Assembly: GCA_002748265.1 (NCBI GenBank)
Contig: PDRY01000015.1
Span: forward strand, 1-64,000
Direction of reading: 5' to 3'
Source: Rhodobacterales bacterium
Lineage (GTDB): Bacteria; Pseudomonadota; Alphaproteobacteria; Rhodobacterales; Rhodobacteraceae
DNA: 64,000 nt
Below the pieces are notes generated by a model, which worked only from the letters and a program-made list of their open reading frames with translations, had not been told where the DNA came from and ran no database searches. How positions within the stretch are numbered: the first letter of the stretch is position 1; each line of letters begins with the position of its first letter. A program made the position numbers and the translations under genes. Below, in pieces: positions 16,360 through 24,752 of this stretch.

Positions 16360-16600
16360 TCCAAGTTTGGGGGCAAAAGCCCCCGGCTCAAGTTTGCCGG
16401 GCGGACCCGGCGCTTTTGTCCGATTTACGGGAAACAAAGCCAAAATCGCCCAAAGGCTGATCCTTTGGAAATTCCGCTCTCCCGTCTCAGGCAGGACTTA
16501 TGGGAGCCCACCGTCTTGGACGAATCTCCACCCGAAGGCAGAGACGTGCCGCATACGGCATCGCAGGGCGTTTGTGAACCCCTCAAAAGGCAACGAAGAC
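16360..16600 (-). promoter_or_regulatory. L10 leader (rplJL autoregulatory RNA)
   Basis: The region before rplJ is strongly structured on the minus strand: a segment CCAAGACGGTGGGCTCCC, then GTCCTGCCTGAGACGGGAG, then tandem hairpins CCCGGC / GCCGGG and GGGGGC-TTTT-GCCCCC abutting the Shine-Dalgarno. The word CAAACTTG occurs twice (before and after the last hairpin), allowing alternative pairings. Position and general layout match the known L10-binding leader; boundaries are approximate. Confidence 0.6.
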
Positions 16601-16637
16601 AGGGGCCACGGCTAAAGGCTGGGCCCGGAGGGGGGCG

Positions 16638-17195
16638 CTAGCTGTCGGACAAGCTGGGGCGGCGGGCACAAAGCTGCGTGATGGCCTCGGCCACGTGCTT
16701 GTCTTCGATATGGTGATCCCCGGCCGCCACGCGGACCTTGTGCGCCGCCATCAGCACGTCGGCGTGACTGTGACCCGCTGGCGGCTCGAACCGATAGGAG
16801 GCGAGCTCAATCCGCAGCCCCAGCGGGTCGCGAAAATAGATCGAGTTCATGAAGCCACGATCCACCTCGCCCGAGTTGGGAATACCCAGAACCTTCATCC
16901 GCGCGACGAGCTGCGAATAGGTCGCCTGGCTGACGTTGAACGCCAGATGGTGCACCGCACCCACCTGATCGGGAACCCGCCCACCGCGCCGGTTCTCATT
17001 GGTGAACACCGTGATGAGCCGCCCATCACCCGGATCGAAATACAGGTGACCCTCATCCGGGTCGTCCAGATTGGGCTGTTCGAACACGAAGGGCATGCCC
17101 AGCACGCCTTCCCAGAAATCAATCGTGCTCTGCCGGTCTGCCCCGACCAGCGTGATGTGATGAACCCCTTGGGTCTGAAGCGTCGTCATGGCCAT
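16638..17195 (-). CDS. VOC-family (glyoxalase / ring-cleaving dioxygenase-like) protein
   Basis: A 185-residue vicinal-oxygen-chelate fold protein with two beta-alpha-beta modules. VHHITLVG (about residue 11), VHHLAFNV (about 81) and RIELASYRF (about 128) supply the His/His/Glu set typical of metal binding in this family. The C-terminal ~35 residues are an extra helix. The start could be the first or third codon (MAMTT). It is divergent from the YeeE/YedE pair. The reaction is not predictable. Confidence 0.75.
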   Translation of the reverse strand: MAMTTLQTQGVHHITLVGADRQSTIDFWEGVLGMPFVFEQPNLDDPDEGHLYFDPGDGRLITVFTNENRRGGRVPDQVGAVHHLAFNVSQATYSQLVARMKVLGIPNSGEVDRGFMNSIYFRDPLGLRIELASYRFEPPAGHSHADVLMAAHKVRVAAGDHHIEDKHVAEAITQLCARRPSLSDS

Positions 17196-17299
17196 ACCCT
17201 TCCCTGCTTTGCCTCTAGCTAGGAGCGCGGCAGGAGGGCTTCAACTTACCAATCGACACGTCTATACATTCAAATATCACAATTCAAAGGTGCATTCTC

Positions 17300-17854
17300 A
17301 TGACACTCAATTGGAAAATCGGCGGAGTCCTTTTGGGCTTTGTCTTCTTCCTGGCGGTTCTGTTGGTCAAACCGATCGGCGTCTCGACGCAGTTCGTGAT
17401 CCTCGACGGGATCGTGACCGATGCCGTAAACCCCGACTTCATCACCCAGACCGATGAAGGCTACACCTCCACCAACGCCTATATGGCGAAATCCGGCGGC
17501 AAATACGCGAAGAACGCGGCCAACCCGCTGAACTACAGCTTCATCTTCGTGATCGCGATGATGATCGGCGCCTTCGCCTCCTCCATGCTGCGCGGCGGCC
17601 TGAGCGTCGCTGAAAAGAGCCTTCCGGCCATCTGGTATGAAAGCTTCGGGGAAACCCCGTTCAAACGCTACATCACCGCCTTCATCGGCGGGTTCATCGT
17701 GCTCTACGGCGCGCGCCTGGCGGGAGGCTGCACCTCGGGCCACATGATGAGCGGCATGATGCAGACCTCTGTGTCCGGCTACATCTTCGCGGCAGGCGCC
17801 TTCGCGGCGGCCGTGCCCGTGTCCATCTTGCTCTACAAATCCAAGGAGGCCTGA
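17300..17854 (+). CDS. YeeE/YedE-type sulfur transporter half A
   Basis: A 184-residue inner-membrane protein with four or so hydrophobic helices and the family signature GGCTSGHMMSG near residue 145, whose cysteine is implicated in passing sulfur species in YeeE/TsuA-type proteins. Full-length YeeE proteins carry two such halves; here the second half is the next gene, 3 bases away. AAGGTG precedes the ATG. It probably imports a sulfur compound such as thiosulfate, though the substrate is inferred from family only. Confidence 0.82.
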   Translation: MTLNWKIGGVLLGFVFFLAVLLVKPIGVSTQFVILDGIVTDAVNPDFITQTDEGYTSTNAYMAKSGGKYAKNAANPLNYSFIFVIAMMIGAFASSMLRGGLSVAEKSLPAIWYESFGETPFKRYITAFIGGFIVLYGARLAGGCTSGHMMSGMMQTSVSGYIFAAGAFAAAVPVSILLYKSKEA

Positions 17855-17857
17855 GCC

Positions 17858-18448
17858 ATGACGTCCATCATTCTTGCTCTCGTCATCGGCGCGGCGTTCG
17901 GCTTCACGCTGGACCGGATCGGCGCCACCAACCCGACCTGGATCGGGCGGATGCTCAACCTCACCAACCTGCACCTGATGAAAACGATCCTGCTGGCGAT
18001 CGGCGTTGGATCGGTGCTGATGTTCGGCGGGCAGATGGCCGGGCTGGTCGATGTCGGCCACATGTCCGTGAAAGCCGCCTATGTCGGCGTGTTCATTGGC
18101 GGGCTGCTGCTGGGCGCGGGCTGGGCGCTTGCGGGCTACTGCCCCGGCACCGGCGTTTGCGCGGCGGCCACCGGGCGGCGCGATGCGTGGTTCTTTATCG
18201 CGGGCGGCCTTCTGGGCGCGGCGGCCTATATGGTGACGTACCCCACCTGGAAGGCCAGCGGCCTGCTCGACAATATCGCGGGCGGCAAGGTCACCTTGGG
18301 CACGGTCCCGGGATCGGACTATTCCGGGCTGACCGGCATTCAAGGCGATGTGCTGGGCATTGTGCTGGGGCTCGCCTTCGTGGTCGTGGCCTTTGTGCTG
18401 CCCGATCACCTGCGGGGGAACACGGCGCTTCCGGTCACCGAAGACTGA
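17858..18448 (+). CDS. YeeE/YedE-type sulfur transporter half B
   Basis: A 196-residue membrane protein whose first two thirds are hydrophobic helices, with the second signature GYCPGTGVCAAATGRRDA near residues 89-106. It starts 3 bases after half A, with GGAGG of the preceding codons as ribosome binding site, so the two are co-translated and likely form one transporter. A terminator follows 28 bases downstream. Confidence 0.82.
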   Translation: MTSIILALVIGAAFGFTLDRIGATNPTWIGRMLNLTNLHLMKTILLAIGVGSVLMFGGQMAGLVDVGHMSVKAAYVGVFIGGLLLGAGWALAGYCPGTGVCAAATGRRDAWFFIAGGLLGAAAYMVTYPTWKASGLLDNIAGGKVTLGTVPGSDYSGLTGIQGDVLGIVLGLAFVVVAFVLPDHLRGNTALPVTED

Positions 18449-18476
18449 TCGGACGCCCCCCACCCAGAAGACCCAT

Positions 18477-18504
18477 CGGGCGGCCCATGCGGTCGCCCGT
18501 TTTC
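18477..18504 (+). terminator. Terminator after the YeeE/YedE pair
   Basis: A CGGGCG / CGCCCG stem with an 11-base loop is followed by TTTTCGTTT on the plus strand, 28 bases past the second transporter half. Confidence 0.7.
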
Positions 18505-18727
18505 GTTTGGATGGCGGCACTGTCATCGCCACATTTTGGCCCTTGTTTCCTCGCGTCAAGACGCCCTTCAGCTATGCAGGCGCCCCAATTTTCCCAAATT
18601 CTTAAGAAAATATGCTAATATTGACGGTGCGATCAGCTTTGAAGGCTCTCGCGCGCACGTCACGCCTCAAGAACCGCCTGGCCCCTGAGCTGCCTCGGAC
18701 CCGGATGAATACCGCCACCACGGTTTG

Positions 18728-18744
18728 CCGTGCCGCCGGCACGG
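18728..18744 (+). promoter_or_regulatory. Stem-loop upstream of the Hint gene
   Basis: A perfect 7-bp inverted repeat with a 3-base loop lies 25 bases before the ATG at 18770 with no U-run. It could be an operator or a 5-prime RNA structure; no function can be assigned. Confidence 0.35.
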
Positions 18745-18769
18745 ATGGCCTCTGAATAGGACCCGTAAC

Positions 18770-19897
18770 ATGCCCGTTCGCGAGCTATTGTTTTACACCG
18801 AGTCGCAGATCACCGCGACGGACCCGCTCAACTCAAGCGGGGTGGCGTCGCTTGGTCCGCTGTTCGAAAACACAGACGATGGCAACCAGGACTTTGACGG
18901 CGGCCTGAACGGCACACCGGGCACGTTCTCTATCGCCGGGGCTCCGCAGAAGATCGCGATCGACGATGAGGATGAGATTTTCGACGATGATTCGACGATG
19001 CTCTTTGATCCGCAGCTTCTGACGGAACCGGTTGCTGGCTACCCTGTGGGTAGTAACGTTGAGATTCTCTACAGTTACACCGTCTCGGGTAGCGACGGCT
19101 CCACGCTGACAGTCTATGCAATCGGCGCCGGGGAAAACTACCTCAACGATGATTTCATCGGGCTTGTCACCTCAGCCCCGCTGAAGGAAGGCGTGATATA
19201 TACGCCAACAGCCTACGATCCGCTGATCGACGTCGCCTATTCCGATCTGGCGCCGTTCTGCTTTGGCAACGGCACCATGATCGACACGGATCAAGGCCCG
19301 CGCCCCGTCGAAGACCTGCGCAGCGGAGACTTGGTGCGTACGCGGGATGACGGTTTCCAGCCCATCACCTGGATCGGGCGGCGGAGGCTTCGGGCGGCGG
19401 AGCTGGAGCAGCAACCACGCTTTCGGCCGATCCGCATCCGCGCCGGGGCGCTTGGCCCCTCGATTCCGCAGAACGACCTGATCGTTTCTCCCCAGCACCG
19501 CGTGCTCGTGCGTTCGCGAATCGCACAGCGGATGTATGGCAAATCCGAAGTCCTGGTGCCCGCCAAGGATCTGCTCGAACTTGACGGGGTGTGCGTCGAG
19601 ACCGGCGCACGCGGCGTGACCTATCATCACCTGCTGTTCCAGCAGCACGAGATCGTCTTTTCCAACGGAGCGGAAACAGAATCGCTTCTGCCCGGCCCCG
19701 AGGCGCTGAAATCCGTGGGCGAAGCAGCTCTGAACGAGATCTTCAGCCTGTTCCCCGATCTAGCGGAGGTGAACCCTGTCCGCGCCACCCCGGCCCGCCC
19801 CATCGCACGCGGTCGCCAAGGGCGGCGGATGGTCTGGCGGCACATCAAGAACGGCAAACCTTTGCTGAAAGAAGTGCCTCTCGACATGCGCTACTGA
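18770..19897 (+). CDS. Hint (hedgehog/intein-like) domain protein
   Basis: A 375-residue protein in two parts. Residues 1-160 are acidic, rich in Asp and Gly, and unlike any family I recognise. From about residue 162 a Hint domain begins with a cysteine (C164 in PFCFGNGT), followed by GPRPVEDLRSGDLVRT, ITWIGRRR and VSPQHRVLVRS with the histidine typical of Hint block B. Such domains are common in Roseobacter exported or T1SS-type proteins. No signal peptide is seen. Whether it self-cleaves is unknown. ATG at 18770 was chosen as the first codon after the upstream hairpin. Confidence 0.75.
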   Translation: MPVRELLFYTESQITATDPLNSSGVASLGPLFENTDDGNQDFDGGLNGTPGTFSIAGAPQKIAIDDEDEIFDDDSTMLFDPQLLTEPVAGYPVGSNVEILYSYTVSGSDGSTLTVYAIGAGENYLNDDFIGLVTSAPLKEGVIYTPTAYDPLIDVAYSDLAPFCFGNGTMIDTDQGPRPVEDLRSGDLVRTRDDGFQPITWIGRRRLRAAELEQQPRFRPIRIRAGALGPSIPQNDLIVSPQHRVLVRSRIAQRMYGKSEVLVPAKDLLELDGVCVETGARGVTYHHLLFQQHEIVFSNGAETESLLPGPEALKSVGEAALNEIFSLFPDLAEVNPVRATPARPIARGRQGRRMVWRHIKNGKPLLKEVPLDMRY

Positions 19898-19901
19898 GGG
19901 G

Positions 19902-20876
19902 TTAGGCCCAGGGGTGCAGCAAGACGCTGCCGACCTTCCGGCGCGAGTCGACGCGCTCATGTGCCGCGCGGGCGCGCTCGAGCGGATACACGCTATCGAT
20001 CCGGGGTCGCCAGACGCCATCATCGACCCAGCCAATGACCTGCGCGACCCGATCCTGATTGGCGTCGGCGCTCCCCGCAACCGCCCGGATCCCCTTGCCC
20101 GGACTCATGCTGGCTCGGATCATGTCCCAGGCGGATCGCGCCGACACTAGCAGGAAAGCCCCGCCCGGAGCGACCAAAGGGGTCAGCGCAGCCATCGGAT
20201 CGGCTCCGACGCAATCGGCCACCAGATCGAATTGGCCTGTCAGGGACGTGGCCGGTGTCTGATGATAATCAATCACCTCCCGAGCCCCCATCTCCTGGAC
20301 TAACTCTGCATTCGCAGCGCTGCACAGGGCGGTGACGTTCAGCCCCATATGGGTCGCGAGCTGGGTCAGCGCCCCGCCCACCGTGCCCGATGCACCGATC
20401 ACCAGTATCGACTGCCCGGCCCTCGCGGCCGCCTTCTCCAGGAAGAACAGTGCGGTGGTACCTCCGAAGATGGCCGCAGCCGCCTCATCCATGGAGACCC
20501 CATCCGGGATCGGCACCACCGGTGCCTCTTCTGGAACGATCATGAACTGCGCGTGTCCTCCGCGCAGCGCTTCACTGCAAACCGCAACCCGGTCTCCGGG
20601 TTTTGAGCGGGTGACGTCTTCTCCGACGGCCTCCACCACACCGGCGGCGTCGCTGCCCAGCACGGGATTACGCAGACGAGACCAGCCCATGAGCATCCTG
20701 ACGAAGACGCCAAGGCCGCTCGGCACATCCAGCGACCGGATTCGCCAGTCGGAGGCATTCACCGCCGCCGCTTCGACACGGATCAGGATCTGACCTGGCT
20801 TGGGCTCGGGCAGAGGCAACGTCTCAACGGCCACTACATCGGGGCCACCATAGCGGCGGGCTGTCACGGCTTTCAT
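19902..20876 (-). CDS. Zinc-independent MDR/quinone oxidoreductase-family protein
   Basis: A 324-residue member of the medium-chain dehydrogenase/reductase family. It has a GroES-like N-terminal half and a Rossmann half with the NADPH loop GASGTVGGALTQLA. The catalytic zinc cysteine/histidine set is absent, as in quinone reductases. The ATG at 20876 (MKAVTARRYGG) has GGAGG upstream; the longer frame to 20948 is not family-like. It is divergent from a flavodoxin-fold reductase gene, so the two may share control. Confidence 0.85.
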   Translation of the reverse strand: MKAVTARRYGGPDVVAVETLPLPEPKPGQILIRVEAAAVNASDWRIRSLDVPSGLGVFVRMLMGWSRLRNPVLGSDAAGVVEAVGEDVTRSKPGDRVAVCSEALRGGHAQFMIVPEEAPVVPIPDGVSMDEAAAAIFGGTTALFFLEKAAARAGQSILVIGASGTVGGALTQLATHMGLNVTALCSAANAELVQEMGAREVIDYHQTPATSLTGQFDLVADCVGADPMAALTPLVAPGGAFLLVSARSAWDMIRASMSPGKGIRAVAGSADANQDRVAQVIGWVDDGVWRPRIDSVYPLERARAAHERVDSRRKVGSVLLHPWA

Positions 20877-21009
20877 ATCTTCGCCTCCTGAAGGGTCGTA
20901 GTTGACTGATGATATAGGGTCGGAATGGATCAAATGCAGGTCCGTCATTCAGATGTCATCTGCACAGCCAATACCCGATCCCACCCTCGCAGCGTTCAGG
21001 GAGCACCCC

Positions 21010-21588
21010 ATGACCCGCAAGATCCTGATCCTCAACGGACACCCAAAGCCGGGTGCGTTCTGCGATGCGCTTGCCAAAGCGGCCGCAGAAGGCGCCACCG
21101 GGTCCGATCTCCGGCAGGTCGCGCTCTGCGATCTGCGCTTCGATCCAAACTTGCGGATGGGCTATGACACCGTGCAGGAGCTGGAGCCCGACCTGGAGGC
21201 GCTCTGGCGCGATCTGGAATGGTGCGATCACCTGATCCTTGTCCACCCGCTCTGGTGGGGCTCCGCCCCGGCTCTGCTGAAGGGGGCGTTCGACCGCCTG
21301 CTGCTGCCCGGCCGCGCCTATCTCTACGAGGACGGCAAGCCATTGCCCAAGAAGCTCCTGGAGGGCCGCACTGCCAATGTGATCCTGACGGCTGACACGC
21401 CGGGCTGGTATTTTAGGCTGGTCTATCGTCGGGCTTGGCTGCAGATCCTGCGCAAACAGATCCTCGGCTTTTGCGGGATCCGCATCCGCAACGTGCTCTA
21501 CCTCGCTTCGATCCGCGGCTCGACAGCTCCGCGGCGCGCCCGGATGCTGGAGAAAGCCCGCGCCCTGGGCCGCCGCGCCGCGCAATAG
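21010..21588 (+). CDS. NAD(P)H-dependent oxidoreductase, flavodoxin-like fold
   Basis: A 192-residue protein of the NQO/MdaB-like family. The FMN/FAD phosphate loop is NGHPKPGAFCDAL at about residues 9-21, with HPLWWGSAPALLKG near 80 as the flavin-contact region. The role is probably two-electron reduction of quinones or similar electrophiles. AGGGAG lies 8 bases before the ATG at 21010. It sits opposite the quinone oxidoreductase with a 133-base shared promoter region, consistent with a joint response to quinone or electrophile stress (inferred). Confidence 0.82.
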   Translation: MTRKILILNGHPKPGAFCDALAKAAAEGATGSDLRQVALCDLRFDPNLRMGYDTVQELEPDLEALWRDLEWCDHLILVHPLWWGSAPALLKGAFDRLLLPGRAYLYEDGKPLPKKLLEGRTANVILTADTPGWYFRLVYRRAWLQILRKQILGFCGIRIRNVLYLASIRGSTAPRRARMLEKARALGRRAAQ

Positions 21589-21602
21589 GCCCCGACCATA
21601 GC

Positions 21603-21632
21603 AAAAGGGCGCCCCGATGGGACGCCCTTTCG
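21603..21632 (-). terminator. rplKA terminator
   Basis: A stem AAAGGGCG / CGCCCTTT is followed on the minus strand by a short T-run, 20 bases past the rplA stop. It lies between convergent genes and may serve both. Confidence 0.75.
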
Positions 21633-21651
21633 AAATCGCACGATGACCGGA

Positions 21652-22350
21652 TCAGTTGCCGGTGGCGTTGTCCACGGACAGCGAAACGCCCGGACCCATG
21701 GTCGAAGACAGCGAGATCTTCTTCATGTAGGTGCCCTTGGCGCCCGACGGACGAGCCTTCTGCACGGCCTCGACGAAGGCGCGGACGTTCTCTTCCAGAG
21801 CCTTGGCATCAAAGGACGCCTTGCCGACGCCAGCGTGCACGACGCCTTTCTTCTCGGCCTTGAACTGGACCTCACCGCCCTTGGCGGCTTCGACGGCCTC
21901 TTTGACGTCCATGGTCACGGTGCCGACCTTGGGGTTCGGCATCAGGTTCCGGGGGCCCAGAACCTTACCCAGACGGCCAACGATCGGCATCATGTCCGGG
22001 GTCGCGATGCAGCGATCAAACTCGATGGTGCCGCCCTGGACGGTTTCCATCAGGTCTTCCGCGCCGACGATGTCAGCGCCAGCAGCCTTGGCTTCGTCGG
22101 CCTTGTCGCCGCGGGCAAAGACAGCCACACGCACGGTCTTGCCGGTGCCGTTGGGCAGGTTCACCGTGCCGCGGACCATCTGGTCGGCGTGGCGCGGGTC
22201 GATGCCCAGATTCATCGCGATCTCGATGGTTTCGTCGAACTTGGCCTTGGCATTGCCTTTGACCAGAGCGACGGCCTCTTCGATCGTCACGTTTTCCTTG
22301 CCCTCGAAAGCCTCGCGGGCGGCGCGGGTGCGTTTACCGAGTTTCGCCAT
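21652..22350 (-). CDS. rplA: 50S ribosomal protein L1
   Basis: L1 binds 23S rRNA at the E-site stalk and represses its own operon. The 232-residue product reads as family throughout ([38 protein letters not shown]). The ATG at 22350 overlaps the rplK stop by one base (TGATG), so the pair is translationally coupled; a GTG one codon earlier is less likely. Confidence 0.98.
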   Translation of the reverse strand: MAKLGKRTRAAREAFEGKENVTIEEAVALVKGNAKAKFDETIEIAMNLGIDPRHADQMVRGTVNLPNGTGKTVRVAVFARGDKADEAKAAGADIVGAEDLMETVQGGTIEFDRCIATPDMMPIVGRLGKVLGPRNLMPNPKVGTVTMDVKEAVEAAKGGEVQFKAEKKGVVHAGVGKASFDAKALEENVRAFVEAVQKARPSGAKGTYMKKISLSSTMGPGVSLSVDNATGN

Positions 22351-22799
22351 CACTTCACCTCAATGCCCATGGATTTCGCGGAGCCGACGATGATCTTCAT
22401 CGCTTCCTCAACGGAATGCGCGGAGAGATCTTTCATCTTCGCTTCGGCAATCTCGCGCACCTGCTTGGCGGTCACGGTTGCCACGGTCTCACGGCCGGGG
22501 TTCTCCGCGCCACGGGGGCGGTTACGCTTGCCGACCGGCTTCAGGCCAGCGGCTTTTTTCAGGTAGAAAGACGCGGGCGGCGTCTTGATGTCCATGGTGA
22601 AGGACTTGTCCTGATAGTAGGTGATGATGGTCGGGCACGGAGCACCCTGTTCCATCTCCTGCGTCTTGGCGTTGAACGCCTTGCAGAATTCCATGATGTT
22701 GATGCCGCGCTGACCGAGAGCGGGGCCGACCGGCGGGGACGGGTTCGCCTGCCCGGCGGGGATCTGGAGCTTCATCGTTCCAGCAAGTTTCTTGGCCAT
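22350..22799 (-). CDS. rplK: 50S ribosomal protein L11
   Basis: L11 forms the base of the GTPase-associated stalk. The 149-residue product has the family N-terminus ([20 protein letters not shown]) and the rRNA-binding C-terminal half. AGGAG lies just before the ATG at 22799. It is the first gene of an rplKA transcript with its own leader, rather than being fused to nusG or rplJ. Confidence 0.98.
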   Translation of the reverse strand: MAKKLAGTMKLQIPAGQANPSPPVGPALGQRGINIMEFCKAFNAKTQEMEQGAPCPTIITYYQDKSFTMDIKTPPASFYLKKAAGLKPVGKRNRPRGAENPGRETVATVTAKQVREIAEAKMKDLSAHSVEEAMKIIVGSAKSMGIEVK

Positions 22800-22852
22800 G
22801 AGCCATTCTCCTTTCCAACCGCCCACTGTCGCGACAGGGGCGCTGATGTTGC

Positions 22853-22893
22853 CGTGGTCCGGCCCGGCGCGCGCGCCGGGAACCTCCCACATG
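22853..22893 (-). promoter_or_regulatory. L1-binding leader of rplKA
   Basis: On the minus strand GTGGGAGG and GGACCAC flank a perfect 18-base palindrome (22863-22880), making a helix interrupted by the GAGG / GGA internal loop typical of the L1 site on 23S rRNA and on rplKA leaders. It lies about 55-95 bases before rplK, the expected place for L1 feedback. Confidence 0.6.
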
Positions 22894-23033
22894 GATGCCC
22901 CCCGAGTCGGAGGACAAGACGCGCGGATACACCGGATGGGGGAATGAAGCAAGGGAGAGTGCGTGTGCGGCGAAGGGCGGGTTTGAGCCCATAGTTCCAA
23001 ATGCTGCAGATGGTGCAAATGTCTGCTTTGGCC

Positions 23034-23453
23034 TTAACTGAACCGGTTAAGACGAATGCTGCTGATCGTTTCTGAAATCATGGGCATCCCCCTGATTTCT
23101 TGCAGAATGCGATCCAGAATCTGGAGCGACGATACTCGCAGTTCTAAAATGAGGTCATATGCTCCGTTGGCGCTGCTTAAGCTTTCCACCTCAGGGATGC
23201 GCTTGAGTTGGTCAATAGTTTTACGGCTGTCACCTGACTTCATAGATACCAAAACCAAGGCTTCGACGAACGCCTGTTCAGAATGAATCTCCAACTCCAG
23301 CGTAAACCGCTTGATGGTTCCGTTGGCCTTCAATCTGTCAATTCGGTTCTGAACCGTCGCGCGCGATACGCCCAGAACCCGCGCAAGCTCAGCAGCAGAG
23401 CGTCGCGAATCCATACTCAAGAGTCTCAGTAGTTCCTTGTCGGTATCGTCCAT
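23034..23453 (-). CDS. AsnC/Lrp-family transcriptional regulator
   Basis: A 139-residue protein. The N-terminal HTH (DKELLRLLSMDSRRS, then AAELARVLGVSRATVQNRI) is followed by a RAM-type ligand-binding domain. Such regulators sense amino acids or related small molecules. ATG at 23453 has AGGAG upstream; the earlier in-frame codons to 23507 lack this. It is divergent from a nitrilase-family gene with a 122-base AT-rich gap. Base composition is clearly more AT-rich than the flanking ribosomal genes. It probably controls the neighbouring hydrolase. Confidence 0.9.
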   Translation of the reverse strand: MDDTDKELLRLLSMDSRRSAAELARVLGVSRATVQNRIDRLKANGTIKRFTLELEIHSEQAFVEALVLVSMKSGDSRKTIDQLKRIPEVESLSSANGAYDLILELRVSSLQILDRILQEIRGMPMISETISSIRLNRFS

Positions 23454-23492
23454 TGGGCTCCTGACGATTGGTAAGTTTGGCATCAGTAATCG

Positions 23493-23502
23493 CAAATATT
23501 TG
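23493..23502. promoter_or_regulatory. Palindrome between regulator and nitrilase genes
   Basis: The perfect palindrome CAAATATTTG lies in the divergent promoter region, 40 bases before the regulator start. Lrp/AsnC proteins bind AT-rich palindromes of about this size, so it is a candidate operator. It is short enough to occur by chance in AT-rich DNA. Confidence 0.35.
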
Positions 23503-23575
23503 AGCATTTAGACAGGGAAAAAGGTCTGTTTCGCCAATCTTGTTTATTCACAATGAGATCGAAACAAAGGAAATC

Positions 23576-24358
23576 ATGGAAATGAAAGTTACTGTTTGTC
23601 AGATTGACCCACGCGCCTCTGAGCTCGATACGTTCTTGTCTGGCCTGAAAGAGCACCTCAAAGCGAATGAAAGCGAGTTCCTTCTGCTGCCGGAAATGGG
23701 GTTTGCAGACTGGCTGGCAGCGGATGAAATCCCGGATGCGGACCGCTGGGAACAAGCCGTTGCAGCACATGACCATCACATCTCGCAGCTTTCCAGCTTT
23801 GGCGTCGGTGGCGTTTTGGGCACACGACCAGTGGTGAACCCTGCGGGGAGTCGCCGTAACCAAGCCTATATCTGGTCGCACAAGACCGATATCGCGACGT
23901 CACTCCATGACAAGTACTACCTCCCCGACGAGCCCGGATACTATGAGCACACTTGGTATGATCGCGGAGACAGGCGTTTCGACACCGCAAGGGTGCTTGG
24001 CATGCGTCTGGGCGTCCAAATCTGTACCGAAATGTGGTTCTTTGAATGGGCACGGCATTATGCAGCTTCACGGGTCGATCTGTTGTGTGTTCCGCGCGCT
24101 ACGCCTCATGCTTCAGTGGACAAGTGGTTGGCAGGTGGGCAAGCGGCTGCTGTCTGCTCGGGCGCATATTGCCTGTCATCAAATCTATGGGCGCCTGAAG
24201 GCGACGGCCCCGACTTAGGCGGTTTGAGCTGGATCATCGATCCAGAGGGCAACATCTTGGCAACAACTGACGCCGAGACCCCCTATGCTACCGCCGAAAT
24301 AGATTTAGATTTCGCCAAAGCAAGCAAGGCGACCTACCCTCGGTATGTACCGGAATGA
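23576..24358 (+). CDS. Carbon-nitrogen hydrolase (nitrilase superfamily)
   Basis: A soluble 260-residue enzyme with the catalytic triad Glu40 (LLLPEMGF), Lys113 (HDKYYLPDE) and Cys150 (GVQICTEMWF). It belongs to the branch of amidases and omega-amidase-like enzymes that hydrolyse C-N bonds; the substrate is unknown. AAGGA lies 4 bases before the ATG at 23576 (a second ATG at 23582 is possible). The gene is AT-richer than its neighbours and opposite a Lrp-type regulator. The pair looks like a self-contained imported cassette inserted between nusG and rplK. Confidence 0.88.
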   Translation: MEMKVTVCQIDPRASELDTFLSGLKEHLKANESEFLLLPEMGFADWLAADEIPDADRWEQAVAAHDHHISQLSSFGVGGVLGTRPVVNPAGSRRNQAYIWSHKTDIATSLHDKYYLPDEPGYYEHTWYDRGDRRFDTARVLGMRLGVQICTEMWFFEWARHYAASRVDLLCVPRATPHASVDKWLAGGQAAAVCSGAYCLSSNLWAPEGDGPDLGGLSWIIDPEGNILATTDAETPYATAEIDLDFAKASKATYPRYVPE

Positions 24359-24752
24359 ATGCTGACATTGGCGAACGGAACATGATCGGCGGCTCGGTCC
24401 CCCATAGCAGACCTCCCTTTGCATCCGGCTCTCAGCGGATCCAAGGCACGGAATAGCACATTCATATGCCTGGTCCTCGCACCCACCCCCAAAGGTTCGT
24501 GCATCCGTCACCGTCAGGCAACGCGAGCAAGGCCGAATACAGATTGAACCGCTGAGGCCGTCGGTCCGTCGTTTCCGCGCCACTCATACGGCAGGCACAT
24601 AGCTCTCATGAGCGTCAAAACCCGGCCGGTGCAAAAGCGCTGCACCCCAAGCATCCGACGCGAAACGAAAAACCGGGCCAGCACGCTCCGCGCCGACCCG
24701 GTTTCAGATTTTCCGCCATCCGACTGGTTCGCATCTGCGAACCGTGAGCCGA
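24359..24752. other. Gap between nitrilase and nusG
   Basis: This 394-base stretch holds the nusG terminator (24661-24704). The remaining ~300 bases show no supported gene; a minus-strand frame ending near 24514 encodes a short peptide I do not recognise. It may be debris left by insertion of the regulator-nitrilase cassette. Confidence 0.5.
24661..24704 (-). terminator. nusG terminator
   Basis: An AAACCGGG / CCCGGTTT stem is followed on the minus strand by TTCGTTTCG, about 50 bases past nusG. It closes the tRNA-Trp-secE-nusG unit and separates it from rplKA. Confidence 0.8.

Larger units (their letters stand above)
18449..18769. other. Intergenic region before the Hint gene
   Basis: This 321-base gap holds the transporter terminator (18477-18504), an AT-rich patch (about 18585-18625, containing TAATAT and TTGACGG) likely to carry the promoter of the next gene, and a perfect CCGTGCC / GGCACGG hairpin (18728-18744). 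No ORF is supported. Confidence 0.6.

Noticed and set aside
17270-18559. 429-residue minus-strand ORF over the YeeE/YedE pair
   Set aside because: Both transporter halves are clearly real on the plus strand; the antisense frame is His/Gly-rich filler.
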